Below are positions 21,205 through 34,954 of a DNA stretch of 64,000 nucleotides, in pieces. The notes beneath the pieces were generated by a model that was not told the DNA's origin, searched no databases, and saw only the letters and a list, made by a program, of their open reading frames with translations. The stretch covers positions 15,418,110 through 15,482,109 of the forward strand of contig OU744452.1 of the NCBI GenBank assembly GCA_916610825.1, read 5' to 3'. The position numbers and the translations under genes are program-made. This DNA is from Haliclystus octoradiatus (taxonomy: Eukaryota > Cnidaria > Staurozoa > Stauromedusae > Haliclystidae). Position 1 is the stretch's first letter, and each line of letters starts with the position of its first letter.

Positions 21205-24010
21205 TAAAAAAATTATTGTCATACTGATGCATGAATTATTTGAAATTTTATATAGAATATGAGAATATCAAACAATATAAATTAATGAGAAGGTTTTGCC
21301 CGATGACACATCCCCTTCCCTCCCTACCAAAAATCCTACGAGACAACACTGATCTAAGGGAAGTGTGCAAGCGTTGATTGTAAAAGAAATGATCCGCATC
21401 TATCCAAAAAGCAAATTAGAGGCAGGATTTGAGGTCATGAAAGTCTAGGATACATGCAGTCCTTATAATGACAACATAATGACCGAAAGTTAAGAATTGT
21501 CTGGATATTCATTAAGCGTTTAGATTGGTTATACAGAGTATGTTCATCTTCCATTTTTTAATCATTTATTATCCGATTTTGTATGTTTTATGTTTCTCTT
21601 CCTTTCTGTGTTTGCTGAATTTTGGGTTGATGAACTACAATATTTTCAAATGTTAGCAATTTTGACAGTAGTTTGGGTGAATAAAAGATGACGAGGATGA
21701 TGGTGAAATATTTCTGGGGTTAAGTCTGATTTGGGATCTATTTTACTTACATGTTTTGAACTCGGAGTCACGTCCCTCTGGAAATTCTTACTCCGTACAG
21801 CCCCTATCCTATGTTGTAGTTAAATGTGGGTGTGTGAGTAGATGGATATGATTCCCCTTGAATGTGGCATTCAGATTCAGGCGCAATTGTACATAGGATA
21901 ACAGTTTTGGAAAATTAATTTCATTAAGAGTAGCAGCATTACATTAATCAATCATGATATAAAGAAATATCATTATCAACAATATTGAATTCTGGTTGAA
22001 ATGCTTCAATTTACTCGGATTAATCCAACTTGCACCCACTGCTGCGATTACAATGGGCGGAGATGACATTTTGAACTAAACTACTAGTCCCAAGTAAACC
22101 TTCACTTAATCAAGTTAAATTTTGATACATTTGATAGTGGTGCTCAGCAAAATCCATAAAAATCCGTAAACATGATAGGGAGAAATCTTCTCAGCGTAAA
22201 AAACAAATCATTTGAAATCATTGTGAAACAAATTCGATAGTAAAAATATCAATAGATTGAAATTTATCAACACAACACTGTTATAATTAGTCAGTATGTT
22301 ATAATAACCATCCTAATGCTAGCAGTAGCATCAAGAACAATTTCTGTTCACTAGTAATTTCGTGGTGGGACAACCTACCTAACGAATTGAACCGAAGTTG
22401 GCATCAACCTTCGAGTCAAGATCAGAAGCCATTGATTTATCAAAGCATTATAAATGCTAAATTTCCCTTGCTTTTTAAATTTCATTCTTAATTAACTATA
22501 TGTATTTTAGACTTAACAATATGTATTTTACGGCTATTTACTGAGTGAAGGCTAACACCTTCCTCTATCTGCCAGAAGTAGTATTGATCTTTATGGACAA
22601 AACTATTCCATTATTTCCATATCATATTATAAAATAAATAATGAATTTAGCCCCGGGGAATATAGGGAGCTGTGACTTACAGCCTGGTAATTGCACTGAT
22701 GTGGTGGCTGTGAGAACACTCGAAACGTTGTAATACTGGAAAATTATCATGCTGCAATTCATGACATTCATAGCTGAGCCATGCATACTCATTTGCTAAA
22801 TAGTGAGTTATAATATTCATCTAAAAAGATTACAAAAATTTGCATTATTTAATAATGTATAAGAAGGCATATCAAGTCAATGTTATATGCACAAACCAAC
22901 GATGGGCGTTTTTTTAAATGACAAAAATGAGTAAATTTAATGACAAACTTAGTTCTTTGCTTTCAAAAATGAATTGAGAAGTAATATTTGTTTAGAAATA
23001 ATCAAAACCCATGCAGATATTAATATCATATTCCTATAATAATAGATGCCTAATATATGTTCAATAACTATTCAATATTAAAATTCACTTACTATGAGCT
23101 ATATTAGAGAAGCCAACTTTTTGTTCACGGTATTTCCTCGGCTACCATCTGGTAATATATATCTTGGTATTAAATAAATGTTAGCCTGTGATTCATATAA
23201 TCCAGACACAAATTAACAAAGAACAATTTGTTTGGGATATTCAATTGTTGTATTAACCTCATCAATGTGATTGTTTACAAGCGCTGAAAACGGTGTGTGA
23301 CGTAATTTGAAGCTCTGTTTCGTAATCAAAACGTTGATATTATGAAGTAAATAAAGTAGATAAACATGATTGAAACCTAAATATTTTTGGATTAGGTTTA
23401 GAATTTTGAGTTAAGTATATTAATCCTAAATGTTTAATTTTTCATAAACACTTTCAACATCAATCTTGAGGTCACGTTCCTACTAGAATGTTGCATAACA
23501 TCAACAACGATTTATCTAGAGCAGGCTATCCGAGTCTATTGTCACGTTAACAAGTTTAAATAGCTTGAAAATCAGTTGAATTAAATTAACTTGAATAAAT
23601 TTTATAGTATTCATACTTGATCGATTCACTTATTGAACTGAAAAAGTATATTAATTATTATAGGACAGTATGTCAGTGCGTTAATTTTTGCAACATGATA
23701 CCTATATATGCCTGTATTTAACCATTTGAGTTGACAAATAAAAATACATATACATCCATTCTTGTTGATGGTGGTATTTCTTGAGGTATGAATATATTTT
23801 AAACCTGACAACGATGTCCAGTTTATTTTCTTTACATCTACAATAAATCTACAAGGAAACCAAAAATGTGGATATGTTTGCATTAATTCATATGCCGGTG
23901 TCTGTAAACTGCGTACGTGGATCAAAATTTAAAAAAAATAATCGCGGTCTTGCTGTGTTAAAATTTTTCCGGGAATTTTTCGCAAATTTACCCCTCAAGA
24001 TACTGGTAAA
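21205..24010. other. Non-coding stretch, no gene seen
   Basis: About 2.8 kb of AT-rich sequence. The 99-codon minus-strand frame at 23626-23925 shows no recognisable feature. Confidence 0.45.
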
Positions 24011-24016
24011 TACTTT

Positions 24017-24430
24017 TTAATACCCTAGTCTTGCCGAATTTCGACTACTGCTCTGTCGTATGGGGGAATTGCAGGAAACAACATATTGATCGCCCAGATT
24101 GATCGCCTCCAGAGATTGCAGACCCGATGGATGAGGACAGTTCTTCTTTCGCTGTAATTATCGAACACGGGTCTCTGACATGCTTATAGTCAACTTGGTT
24201 GGCTATCAGTCAGAGACAGTTGAATAACATCTCACCAGCTAATCTTCACACACAAAATCAAATTCGACATAGCCCCTCCTGTGCTTCTCCATTTATTCGA
24301 AAAACCACATTCCACAAGAACACGCTTGTATTCCCACAACGACATCTACATTGAGTCAAGCCATTCACACTCATTTAAACACGCTGGTGCTCGAAGGTAG
24401 AATGGTCTTGCGTCTGGGATGAAAGTGGTT
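24017..24430 (+). pseudogene. LINE reverse transcriptase C-terminal remnant
   Basis: The plus strand encodes LVLPNFDYCSVVWGNCRKQ, then after a frameshift QIDRLQRLQTRWM. Near the end lies a segment resembling SHSHSFKHAGARRWNGL. This order is typical of the C-terminus of ORF2 in CR1/Jockey-type non-LTR elements. No upstream domains remain, so this is a 5'-truncated and mutated copy. Confidence 0.7.
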
Positions 24431-26440
24431 GGTTAGTAGTGGCGGTGCCAAATTCAGCATCTCCTCAATAATCAAATGCATGTCAATAACACATTTAACT
24501 AATTTTTGCTCACTTATGTATATATTGTTCGCTCTGTAAATAATTATTTTTTCTACTATAACTTATTATAACCTGTTGTTATATTTTGCTGGGGGGACTT
24601 CACACGGAGACGCGCCATTTCATTTTTAAGGGGTAGCTTTTCCAAATTCTTGTGAAATTTTAGGGTGTCAATTTAGAGATTTTCGAAATTTTTAAAACTT
24701 TTCCTTTGTTTTACTCGTAAAAACATGAAATTTTAGGGTCTCCGTCCTCAGTTGTTGTGCAATTTTAAGGATTTCCTCGATTAGAAAATGGCACACTTTT
24801 GTCTAAAATATATTGAAGTACTCCCCTCCCCCGAGTTTATACAATAAAAATTAAAATCAAGTTTAAAAAGCGTACTATAGATCCATATAGGCCTATAAGC
24901 TTACATGTGAAAGTGCTCGATTTTATTTGAAGCATGATATAATACCTCAAATGCTTGTGAAACTCTGATATACGGTTTTACCTATATATTATTAGGTCTT
25001 ACAAATTGTTGATGATTTCTGGCGACTTCGATCCGTAATCACAGACAACATTAATTGTTTTGATTATTTGTCTGTACTACCAAATAACTACAAATTTCAA
25101 TATGAAAGCTAAGAAGTTTATCAAATAATCAAAGTTTAAATCAACTTTCAAGGCTTTTTGCTTCTCATTAGATATCCAATGAAATGATTCGGTTGTGTTG
25201 TAAGAGGATAGTATTAATGCATGGAATTCATTACTCAGTTATGAATAGGTCAGTCTGATTTAACGACCGTATTTGATGAAATTCCTTGGAGGTTTTTGCT
25301 AACAACTCTGTTTCGGTAATTAAACACCAAACACTGAAGTCTCTCATGAAATGATCCATAATTGCACTCAACGATTACATGTTGGGAACTCAACCAATCA
25401 ATGATATTTATAAACTAATTTATTCTGAGCGCATGATATTCCTGTATCAATGTTTTTACAGCATAATAGAATAAAATTATTGTCAAAATCTGAACTAGAG
25501 CTCCATACGTTTTTCTTTAACGGCAAACCATCTGGAAGCTTGGACACCTGTGTGCAAATTTCTGAAAATCGGGTTAATAGGCCACCAGAAATATAAATAA
25601 TACCTCGCCCCTTATAGTGCGTGTATTGAAATATCCCACGCATCATTACCTTTTATATAATAATAGCGTTTCTTGCATAATAACAGTGCTCCTTATGCAA
25701 TAATAATATAAATAATTATGCGTATACAATAAATATCACGATTCACGAGTACAAAAATCGGATGAAAAATCCTCTAGATTCACGCGTCTGAATTACTCAA
25801 ATATATTATTTCTATTAGATAGACTAGACATAATTTTATTTCAATCATGGAACATTTACATAGCCTACCAGTACAAAAAAATTACATGCATGTTTCGGTT
25901 TACAATAATTGTTGTCACCCCTTACGCAGTTCTGCTTGTTTATGGCGGGGGACAATTTATTTACATGTTGGTTTATTTATTGATAACAAAGACATGAAAA
26001 ATGGAAATAATGAAGAATGAAGTTAAAAGAAAAAAGAAAGAGAGGAAATCTGTCGGTTATGATTAAACATAAACAAACATAAATTAATGATAAAAATTGA
26101 TGAAAGTAATGAAACTAATTATACAAAATATCTAAAGGGTTTAATTTCGTCATCTATTGTACAGAATTGCGATTTTAATTGAAGTTATATGTATTTATGT
26201 GTTGTGTATTGTATATATTAATGTAGAATACGTAGCTAATATTGTAACACTTGTATTTATGTAATCACATGTTTCTGTTAGTGGATTAGATTCATTCAAA
26301 CATCCAAACATTCATCACATGGCGCAGTTGATATTATGGAACCTCTTCATATTATTACAGATAACATTATGATATTTATCTGTTCATTGACTTTATTATA
26401 TTCATTTTGTAAATAGTTTTTTCCGTTATTTTTTATCATC
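24431..26440. other. Non-coding stretch, no gene seen
   Basis: AT-rich sequence. The minus-strand frame at 25398-25646 has no domain. Confidence 0.4.
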
Positions 26441-26441
26441 A

Positions 26442-26862
26442 TGTCTCGTAGTTCGAAAAGTAAATCTGTAACTTCAGAATCAAGCACCGCTATGTAAGGC
26501 GCGGTTAGATGGTCTAGAGAAAATGTTATTGTCCCTCGTTAGCAATTTAGAAAAGCTTACATGCAAAAGCCAGCAAGATGATGTAAAAATACAACCAACG
26601 AAAGCAAAAGTGCATAAAAAGCCTGGTATTGTGATTGGCGATATCAAATTGACAGTTATTTAATCTTAATACGCAATTAAATCAATGTCCTAATGAAAAT
26701 CAAATCATCATAGTTTTTTATATCTCGTCTTACACAAGAATTTATAGACATGGTTAGAATTGTTTTGAAAATTGATTTATCCTCTTGTTCTGCTACTAAC
26801 GACTTAGATGAATTATTTTCATTTTACAAAAAGAAAGATAACTCACGAGTTTGTCGATCTAC
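26442..26862 (+). pseudogene. Unidentified coding relic
   Basis: ATG at 26442 begins MSRSSKSKSVTSESSTAM and meets a stop. In a neighbouring frame RLDGLEKMLLSLVSNLEKL and KKPGIVIGDIKL follow, then FISRLTQEFIDMVRIVLKID and NDLDELFSFYKKK. The Ser/Lys-rich start followed by a short coiled-coil-like helix resembles ORF1-type or gag-like proteins of retroelements, but no family can be named. Multiple stops show it is not functional. Confidence 0.3.
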
Positions 26863-27082
26863 ATGATGAGTCGTAAACAATGCAAGAATGAAACATTCAC
26901 AACATATTATAGAGAATTATTAAAATTATATTATATCTTATTGATCCTTGTATACAGATTGTCACGATAAAACTTTGGGTGATTTCCTCATAGAAGAACT
27001 TTTTGATTCTGACATTCGCCGGAAATGTTGTGCGCTGAGCGAAGACTCATCTGTTTCCGGAATAGTAGTAGTAGCAGTAGTA

Positions 27083-27233
27083 TAGACAGTCACATTATAG
27101 GAATGTGCCGCCCCTCTTACGCCTTACATATTTGCTACACAAAGAACGCCACAAATCACGGTCAAACATAGCTGACAAAAAACTTGTAAATAACACAATT
27201 CACGATACATGACATTATGAAAAGATACTACTA
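27083..27233 (+). repeat. Dispersed repeat, partial copy
   Basis: It matches the reverse complement of about 57600-57755: both contain TATAGACAGTCACA, TTTGCTACACAAA and AATTCACGATACA in the same order and spacing. The repeat may extend to about 27300 with weaker similarity. Confidence 0.6.
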
Positions 27234-27540
27234 CTATTTCCGGAACGTGCACCCTTTGCGAAGCGGAAGAATTTGCACGATCAGAAGAACGGAAAATTGT
27301 TGAATGCAATATTTTCACAAAGTTATTAAAGCAGAAACAAATGGTTCAAAATTGAAAATCACACAAGAAATCACATCGGATATCTCATGTAAACATTGCA
27401 GAAATAAAATCCAGCTCTTGATTTTAATAATTGCTGGGCTAACGACAAACTTTGTCATAATTGTAATCGGTCGTAAAGCATATCAGACCGATTTGCAGGG
27501 ACGGGATAAAAGTAAACTGTGCTAGCGTCGACGAGAATCA

Positions 27541-29062
27541 TGTGGTTCAAATCCAAGGTGTTAAATTGAACAAATCCCATATTAACGTTAACGCTGTTAC
27601 TCAGCATTCACGACGAAGTAAACAAATTTACCTGGATATTGTTTTATTCATTACAATTCGAAGTAGTCTATTTTGCATGTAATCAATGCTTGCTTATATC
27701 AAAGTATGAGGTATTTTGATATTGTTTCAACACAATTCGCATTTATTACATATGCGATGCTCTCAAAACAAACTCCACATATGCTCAAGGAAACTTTTAA
27801 TCTGAAATCGATCTGGCAGATCTTAAATTCGGGACAATGAAGACGCGGAGAAAATTACGGAAGATTTAAAATAGAAGCGTATTTTTGAGTATCAAAACGA
27901 GGTTACAGGTTAGTGATCTGCCATCCTTTCCTGCCATTTATCTGCCGCTAGCAGCTAAAAAACAAAAGTGTAGTGAATGAACAGAGCATAAATGTGAAAG
28001 TAAATCCGATTCAAGAGGTGACAATATTCATTGCTTCGATCACAGAATGTATTCTACGATCTTCAATCAATTTGGGTAATGTTATTTATTACAATTTGAT
28101 GATTAAAAACATTTATCATTGTGTGTATAATTTATAGTAATTAGAAATAAGGTCAAAGACTAGACATTGTCTCCGTCAATCAGAGTTTCGCGAAAAAGTT
28201 CCGGGGATAGTGCTCATCAGACTTTTTTTTTCTCATATATTTCTGCATCGAGCACACTGTAGATGTTTTTGCCACCAATAAAGTTAGTAATTTACAATAT
28301 TATATATCTTGTATACAGAATGTATTAAGAATATCTAAAAAGCAGTACATTCATCTTACCATCTAAATATGTATCTATTAAATAAAACCATATCAAGAAA
28401 GAGACTTTTTTTATAATGGAGCAGCTTTTGGACTGAATAATGGCTATGATGATTCACCCAATTATTAGAAACACTACAGGAATGGGGTATAGACATTAAT
28501 AATTGTTAAAAATTTCGAGCCATTATCATGGAATTCTTCGTTATTAACTTGCCGAACTCAATCTGTATCAGTTTGAAATTGTTTGTCATCATCATTGAAT
28601 GTTATCAGTGGAAGCATCGTCGTCAAATCTTTTACCCAAAAAGTGACCAAGTGGTATGTAACGGGAATCGAAATGATCTAGAGTCAATAAGTAAATAGCT
28701 TAACTGTGTCCAATTGAGAAATGTTTGGAATATATCTACTATCTAACTTAGAGGCAATCCCAATAAAAAAATTGTGAAAAAGTGCACACCTGAAATAGTC
28801 CCCAACCCTTCTAGTCAAGATTTTATAGTACATCATCTAAAAACGCAAACGTGTAAATTCTGTTTCAAGCGATTTTCAAAATTATTTTTTCATCTAGTAC
28901 CTTGGTACATTTACTACACATCTACCACAAGCTTTTTATTATATAAAATGAAAAATAAAAAAATTATTACAACAAATGTCAGTCGACAAAAACGTTAACC
29001 TTCACATGCAGTTTTGAAGTAGAATAAGAAAATTGTACGTTGTATCGAAAGTGTTTGTAGAC
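27541..29062. other. Non-coding stretch, no gene seen
   Basis: AT-rich. The 74-codon frame at 28774-28998 has no recognised feature. Confidence 0.4.
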
Positions 29063-29070
29063 TTAGTTTG

Positions 29071-29322
29071 CAGGGGTTGCACCAGAGGGGGGACAGGGGG
29101 CTACAGCCCTCCCGTCGGGGATGCTCAGCCCCCCTGTCGGGGAAGTCCAAATTCTCTGTCGGGGAATTTTTTTAAGATATTTCGTAAAAAAAAATAGAAA
29201 TTAGCTCCATTCCAGTATTAGAGACTTTTGCCAAATTGTTTCTATGTAACATAGAAATTTGGCATAGCCCCCCTGTCGGGGATGCTAGCCCCCTCGTCGG
29301 GGAAATCCTTGTGCCACCCCTG
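29071..29322. mobile_element. hAT-type MITE with repeated GTCGGGGA boxes
   Basis: The ends are CAGGGGTTGCACCA on the left and, as complement on the right, CAGGGGTGGCACAA. The flanks TTAGTTTG (29063-29070) and TTGGTTTG (29323-29330) match at 7 of 8 bases, the target duplication length of hAT elements. Five copies of GTCGGGGA lie inside, close to the two ends. No coding capacity is seen. Confidence 0.8.
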
Positions 29323-29330
29323 TTGGTTTG

Positions 29331-30200
29331 TCTAGTGCAAGCGATGCAAACTGAATTGTATTGCCTCCGTGGCAACAACATTTCATTCAACCGATTTAAA
29401 ACAGACATTAGCAAACCTTTAGGAATGGTCTCCAACGTGGTAGCTATACGGTTAGCTTTCAAAAATGTTTAGTTCTAACTACCAATAAGGAAAATTTATA
29501 GACGATATTAAATACACTTTGCGTGTTCATTCTCTGGCATTGGCATTGTCAGTAGAATCCAAGATCTTCAGTGGCGGATCGAGACAGTCGCAACTGTCAC
29601 ACAAGCCACAGTAAGTATTCATTAAAAAAATATAAATAAACATTGTTTTATTTTCATATGATTGGTCGGGATGTTATTATTATTGTATTCCCTACTTGGA
29701 TAAATATCGTATTCTCCATTTTCCCGTTGTCCCACCGAGTTTCAGCCAAGTGAATCATTTTCAATATTCTGTATTCCAACCTCTATCATTGGAATCCTAG
29801 TCTAGTCTCCCTGTTTCATTAACACCATTCGACGCAATAAAAATTTGTAGACGCCGGCGTCAGCATTTTGTAACATATTTTTAAACTATTATATTCATCA
29901 ATTTCCCTTCCATGTCATTGCTATGTTATTAGCCTATTAAATTATTTTTATTATTGTAATAAGCTGTATGTAAGTGGAATAATTTGTGAATATAATCTTC
30001 TCATTTGCCTGTTACATTTTAGAAGACGAGAAAATCAAATAACAAAAATCATGAAGATAAAAGTAAATTAATGCATTGAAGATATATTTTCCTTCTGTCA
30101 CAATCAAGTATTGATAGGTGCCATTTTAAAATGATATTATTCAAGTTTTATCGAAAACTTAAAAACAATTATTTACCCACCCCTTTTCACCGCTTTCAAG
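29331..30200. other. Non-coding stretch, no gene seen
   Basis: AT-rich with no convincing coding frame. Confidence 0.4.
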
Positions 30201-30330
30201 ATGATATGATATATTTTGTCATTTGACCGGCAAATAAAGGACACTTTACGCTATAGAAAGTGTCACTTACATACAGCCTTGATATTAATTAAGAACTAGA
30301 TTAAATAAAGGTTATTAATTAAGCATGAAT
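30201..30330. repeat. Dispersed repeat with conserved hairpin, copy 1
   Basis: It shares GGCAAATAAAGGA, a GACACTTT...AAAGTGTC hairpin (30240-30264), CACTTACATAC and CAGCCTT with 48100-48227. A diverged third copy is at 39860-39925. Confidence 0.7.
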
Positions 30331-30430
30331 ATGACCCTTTCGCTATATGCATAAATACATATGACCCTGTCAAGATTATGCGTACCCGTACAATCTTGCT
30401 GTCAAAATTTGCAAGGAAATGAAGCTTTCA

Positions 30431-31146
30431 GGCTGATTTCCACTAGGTGAAAATTTCGCTGTAGCGAATTTTTCTATGCGAAATAAGCTTATACATATGC
30501 GTAGTGTGACGTTGGAGCCACACAGGAGCTGTTGTGGTAATTCGCTTTTAGTTGGAACTGTTCCTACTATTTTGCGATTCACTTCAGCGAAAAATACTTG
30601 AAGCCAATCAGAGCATTGCATTGATGTTACCATGGTATCAGTATCGAGCGAAAATGCTGTATAATGATTTCCTACGTCTTGTGTAACCCTAATTCAAAAT
30701 ACTGTTTATGTGAATCAAATGCAGTTCTATACTGTTCTATACTTTTATATTACTGAAATTATGAACAAATAATGGTCTACAAAGCATTTGCAAAACGTCC
30801 TGTTTACAAGACTTGTCATCCCGCTTATCATGAATTTCCTAGAGCCTTCTTCAATCCCCTGTTAAAATTTGAAGCACGCCGTGTATGTTTAAGCAACCCC
30901 TAGGTTGCGTTAAGCTCTGGGGAATTCACATGAGCTAATTATTCTTCTTCCAAGTAAAATATGCAAAATAAGTTTCAAAAATAAAAACATTCTGCTATTC
31001 ACCGGTGCATGATGGATTAATTTACAAAATTCTAATTTCAAAATAAAAATTCATGCATGGGTAGTGGTAATCAAGCATCGAATTTTCGCCGAAAGTCCCC
31101 AAGCAAAATTTGCTGCAGTGAAATTTTCGTCTAGTGGAAACCAGCC
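30431..31146. mobile_element. PIF/Harbinger-type MITE, second copy type
   Basis: The left end is GGCTGATTTCCACTAGGTGA and the complement of the right end GGCTGGTTTCCACTAGACGA. Similarity runs for about 45 bases. TCA lies before the left end and TAA after the right end, compatible with a mutated TWA duplication. The first bases resemble the GGCTG-GTTT-CAC ends of the 8.2-kb MITE. No transposase frame is seen. Confidence 0.7.
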
Positions 31147-31149
31147 TAA

Positions 31150-33270
31150 ATGACAGCGAATATTTTACCCTTCGTTTCGTATGTGTCCTTCGACATTTTA
31201 GCAATTTGATATGATGATTGGTTCAAAGATTGAGAAGAAGGATACTCACATGAGAATACCAATTGGTTCTCTGGAGAGGGTATGTGTTTGTTTGCGTTAT
31301 TTGGTGACTGGAGATTCGCAATTGGCAATCGCAACAAAGCAATACATGCTACAAGTTTCATCCCGCCATCTTGCTTGCTGAAGATGTCACCTTGAGATGA
31401 TTTGCATTGGTTTGACTCACTATTCGCTGCAAAGGATTTAATAGACGATTTCTCTCTGTTTTTATTGACAACGATTTACCGTAGAATTACAGCTGCTATA
31501 TATGGAATTTATATATATATATATTATAAATAATACAGTGTGGTACAATGGCTTATTGGCAAATGAAACAACAGAGGATATTTATAAATTCATCCTCAGT
31601 TGCATGTGGCCTTGAAAATTCTGAAAAGAACCCTTGTTGATCGTAAGGTACAGAGAAATATCAATAAGTGGTCTATAGATAAATTAACTTTGTTAATTTC
31701 GTTTGGAATATTTCCAAAGATTTGGAAGAAATCACATATTTAAAAAGAAAGGCAATTCCATGGAGTTGTAGCAGTGTTAAAGATAGAGAAGAGATACTCA
31801 AATAATACTAGTTGCTTTGCTTAGTAAAGTTATAATGAATTACTTTCGACTACATCATGTCGATAATTATCTATTTCGCAATACATATTTATGTCGCTAA
31901 TTACAGTACAGTTGTGACGTAGATAACGGTCACTACAGAGTGATGATTCTGTTGGAGAAGGTATATTTACAAATATCATAGTTGCAATTCATTTTTGAAC
32001 AAAGTCTTAAAGATTGTTTACGAAAAGGATACTTTGACTGTGCAATTGTAAAAAAGCCGTATGGATCTAAATCTATTGAATTATATAACATTCTCAAAGT
32101 AATATGCAGGTCGAATTTTAATCGGTGCAATTTTAGGATTTCTAATTCCAGATAGGTTAGGCGGTTGTTGTAGGACTTGTCAAACCTGCAAATGAAAGAA
32201 AATATATCTTGTAAAAATCGTTGGACCTGCTCGAGAATATTTATGTCCTTAATAAGATGTGGATTCGAAACCGAAGTGATGATCCAAGAATTAGTCGTAC
32301 CTATGCTATAAATGACTGAATTAGTAATTATCTGGATTATTTGATGAAAATTTCTCCATAAGAAAAGGCTAAAAAGCTTTTGCGAATATCATTGTGCAAT
32401 GTTTTGAACACTTCAAATCAGATGTGAGCTGGACTCCAAGATCCTTTAAAGAGGCCCTCCATTCCATTACTAATCAAACAAATTTTCAGACTAGTATTTT
32501 GAAATCTATATATTGTCTGCAAAAGGCATAAAAATAACTGAACCTGTAAGGATAGAAATAACCAGACATGTTTTCTATCCAATGTTATGAACTAGCAAAC
32601 ATGATACATGCAACAATCATGGCACCTACAATTAATGGAGACCCAGTATAATTATTATGTAGCTTCCATAGGCTAAAAGTAATGATCTGACTATCTTTTA
32701 GCGTCATTTTTTTTATTCAAACAGTACAAATCGTGTATATATACAGCTGGTGGTTAGTGAAAAGAGTGCACTTTAGCTTTTGGTTGTTTTATGTTGAAAA
32801 ACGACATTTGGGATGATTATTTTCAGGCATGGTGCATACTCCTATACACGCGTGGGGTGTGAGTTTTATTTCACTTATATTATGATCAAACATTTTATTT
32901 ATCTTTAGTATTTACTTTTTGCCTCATGTGTGAATTATCATTTATATTGAATAACTTCATTGTTACGTGTGCACTTCCTGGCCTGTGTATATTGGTTCTT
33001 GAAAAATTCAAAAAATGGAGTGGGAGTTTGATTAACTGAAGTGACTTTTATTACTAAGATCGGTTGTATAGCGCTGTTCATTTCGGCTTCATTTCAAATT
33101 TTCATTAACTGCGGAAAAGATGAAATGAAGTGTGCAATACCTACGCAAAATTGTTTTATCCGACTTATTGTCAATTATTTACAAGCTTTTTCTCCCGTTT
33201 TGCCAAAACACTTTATTTGAAAGGAATTCGAGATTATTGATCTTTCCTATACATTCGGACGAGTTTAAAA
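31150..33270. other. Stretch without recognised gene
   Basis: Contains a short TA run near 31508-31525 and small frames, for example 31933-32130 on the minus strand, without recognisable domains. Confidence 0.4.
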
Positions 33271-33955
<685 letters not shown>

Positions 33956-34097
33956 GTTATATTACAATTATAACATGTTTCTTACTTTTTCCTTGTATTC
34001 ACATTTACAGCATATTTACAGTGATGTTCTAATTTTTGACTGTTGCTCATTAGTTTAGCACCTTGAAAAGCAAACAGTCTTTTTCCACGGTCTGCAG

Positions 34098-34946
34098 TAA
34101 AGGCCTGCGTCTTATAGGATTTACAGAAAATTGGTTACGGGTACAAACGTGATACTGATCCGAATCCGATTCGATTCGAAGTAATAATTATAAACATTAT
34201 CCGATCCAATCCGAAACTGAAGTTTCTAAATTAATCCGAAATAATCCGAAATTTTTTGCATGAAATCCGAAAAAATCCGAATTCCACAGGGCATCAAATA
34301 GATATAAAACATGCAAACTTCCGAATAGTCGTAAATTTAGCCAACATAATTTGACACAGTTGTACTTATTTTTAAATCTATCGACGCTTGTTTACAGTCT
34401 CAGATGCATTGCCATATCTTTCTTCAACTGATTTTAAAAAATTTTCTTTTCAATCTGGGTTGATGGACATTCAACGTCGGGCTAAAAGTTTTAAGTCACT
34501 ACTGCTGGAATAAAATACGAAACCATCATACTCTAAAAACAGATTCCAGGACTTGAATATACGATGTTTGACTTACTAAGCTGTCCCGTCGTTATTTAAA
34601 GTTATCGCATTATATTTAAGCGAACTGTCGAGGAGAGCATGACAAACAGCACACTGATATTGAAACGATGTACGATCAATTAAGTCATCTTAATCATTTC
34701 TTTGGTAAAATTTTATTTCATTTCACAACAATCGAGTCAATCGAAAACAGTAAAAATGATCACATAAAAATGGCATATTAACGTAGCCGCTATATTTTTG
34801 AAATCCTAAATATTCCGAACAAAAAATATCACTACAAATCCGATCCGAACAGATCCGAAGACCAAAAATATCAAACTGAATCCGATCGGATCGGATCGAA
34901 TTCGGACTCTAATTCTGGTCGGATTAGTCGGATTCGCAAATCTCTA
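34098..34946. mobile_element. hAT-type MITE rich in ATCCGA motifs
   Basis: The left end TAAAGGCCTGCG and the complement of the right end TAGAGATTTGCG match except for transitions. The flanks GTCTGCAG (34090-34097) and GTCTGCAA (34947-34954) match at 7 of 8 bases. Both halves are crowded with ATCCGA/TCGGAT motifs in inverted orientation. No open frame is seen. Confidence 0.65.
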
Positions 34947-34954
34947 GTCTGCAA

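Noticed and set aside
23626-23925. 99-codon minus-strand frame
   Set aside because: No domain, splice site or conserved neighbour; compatible with chance.
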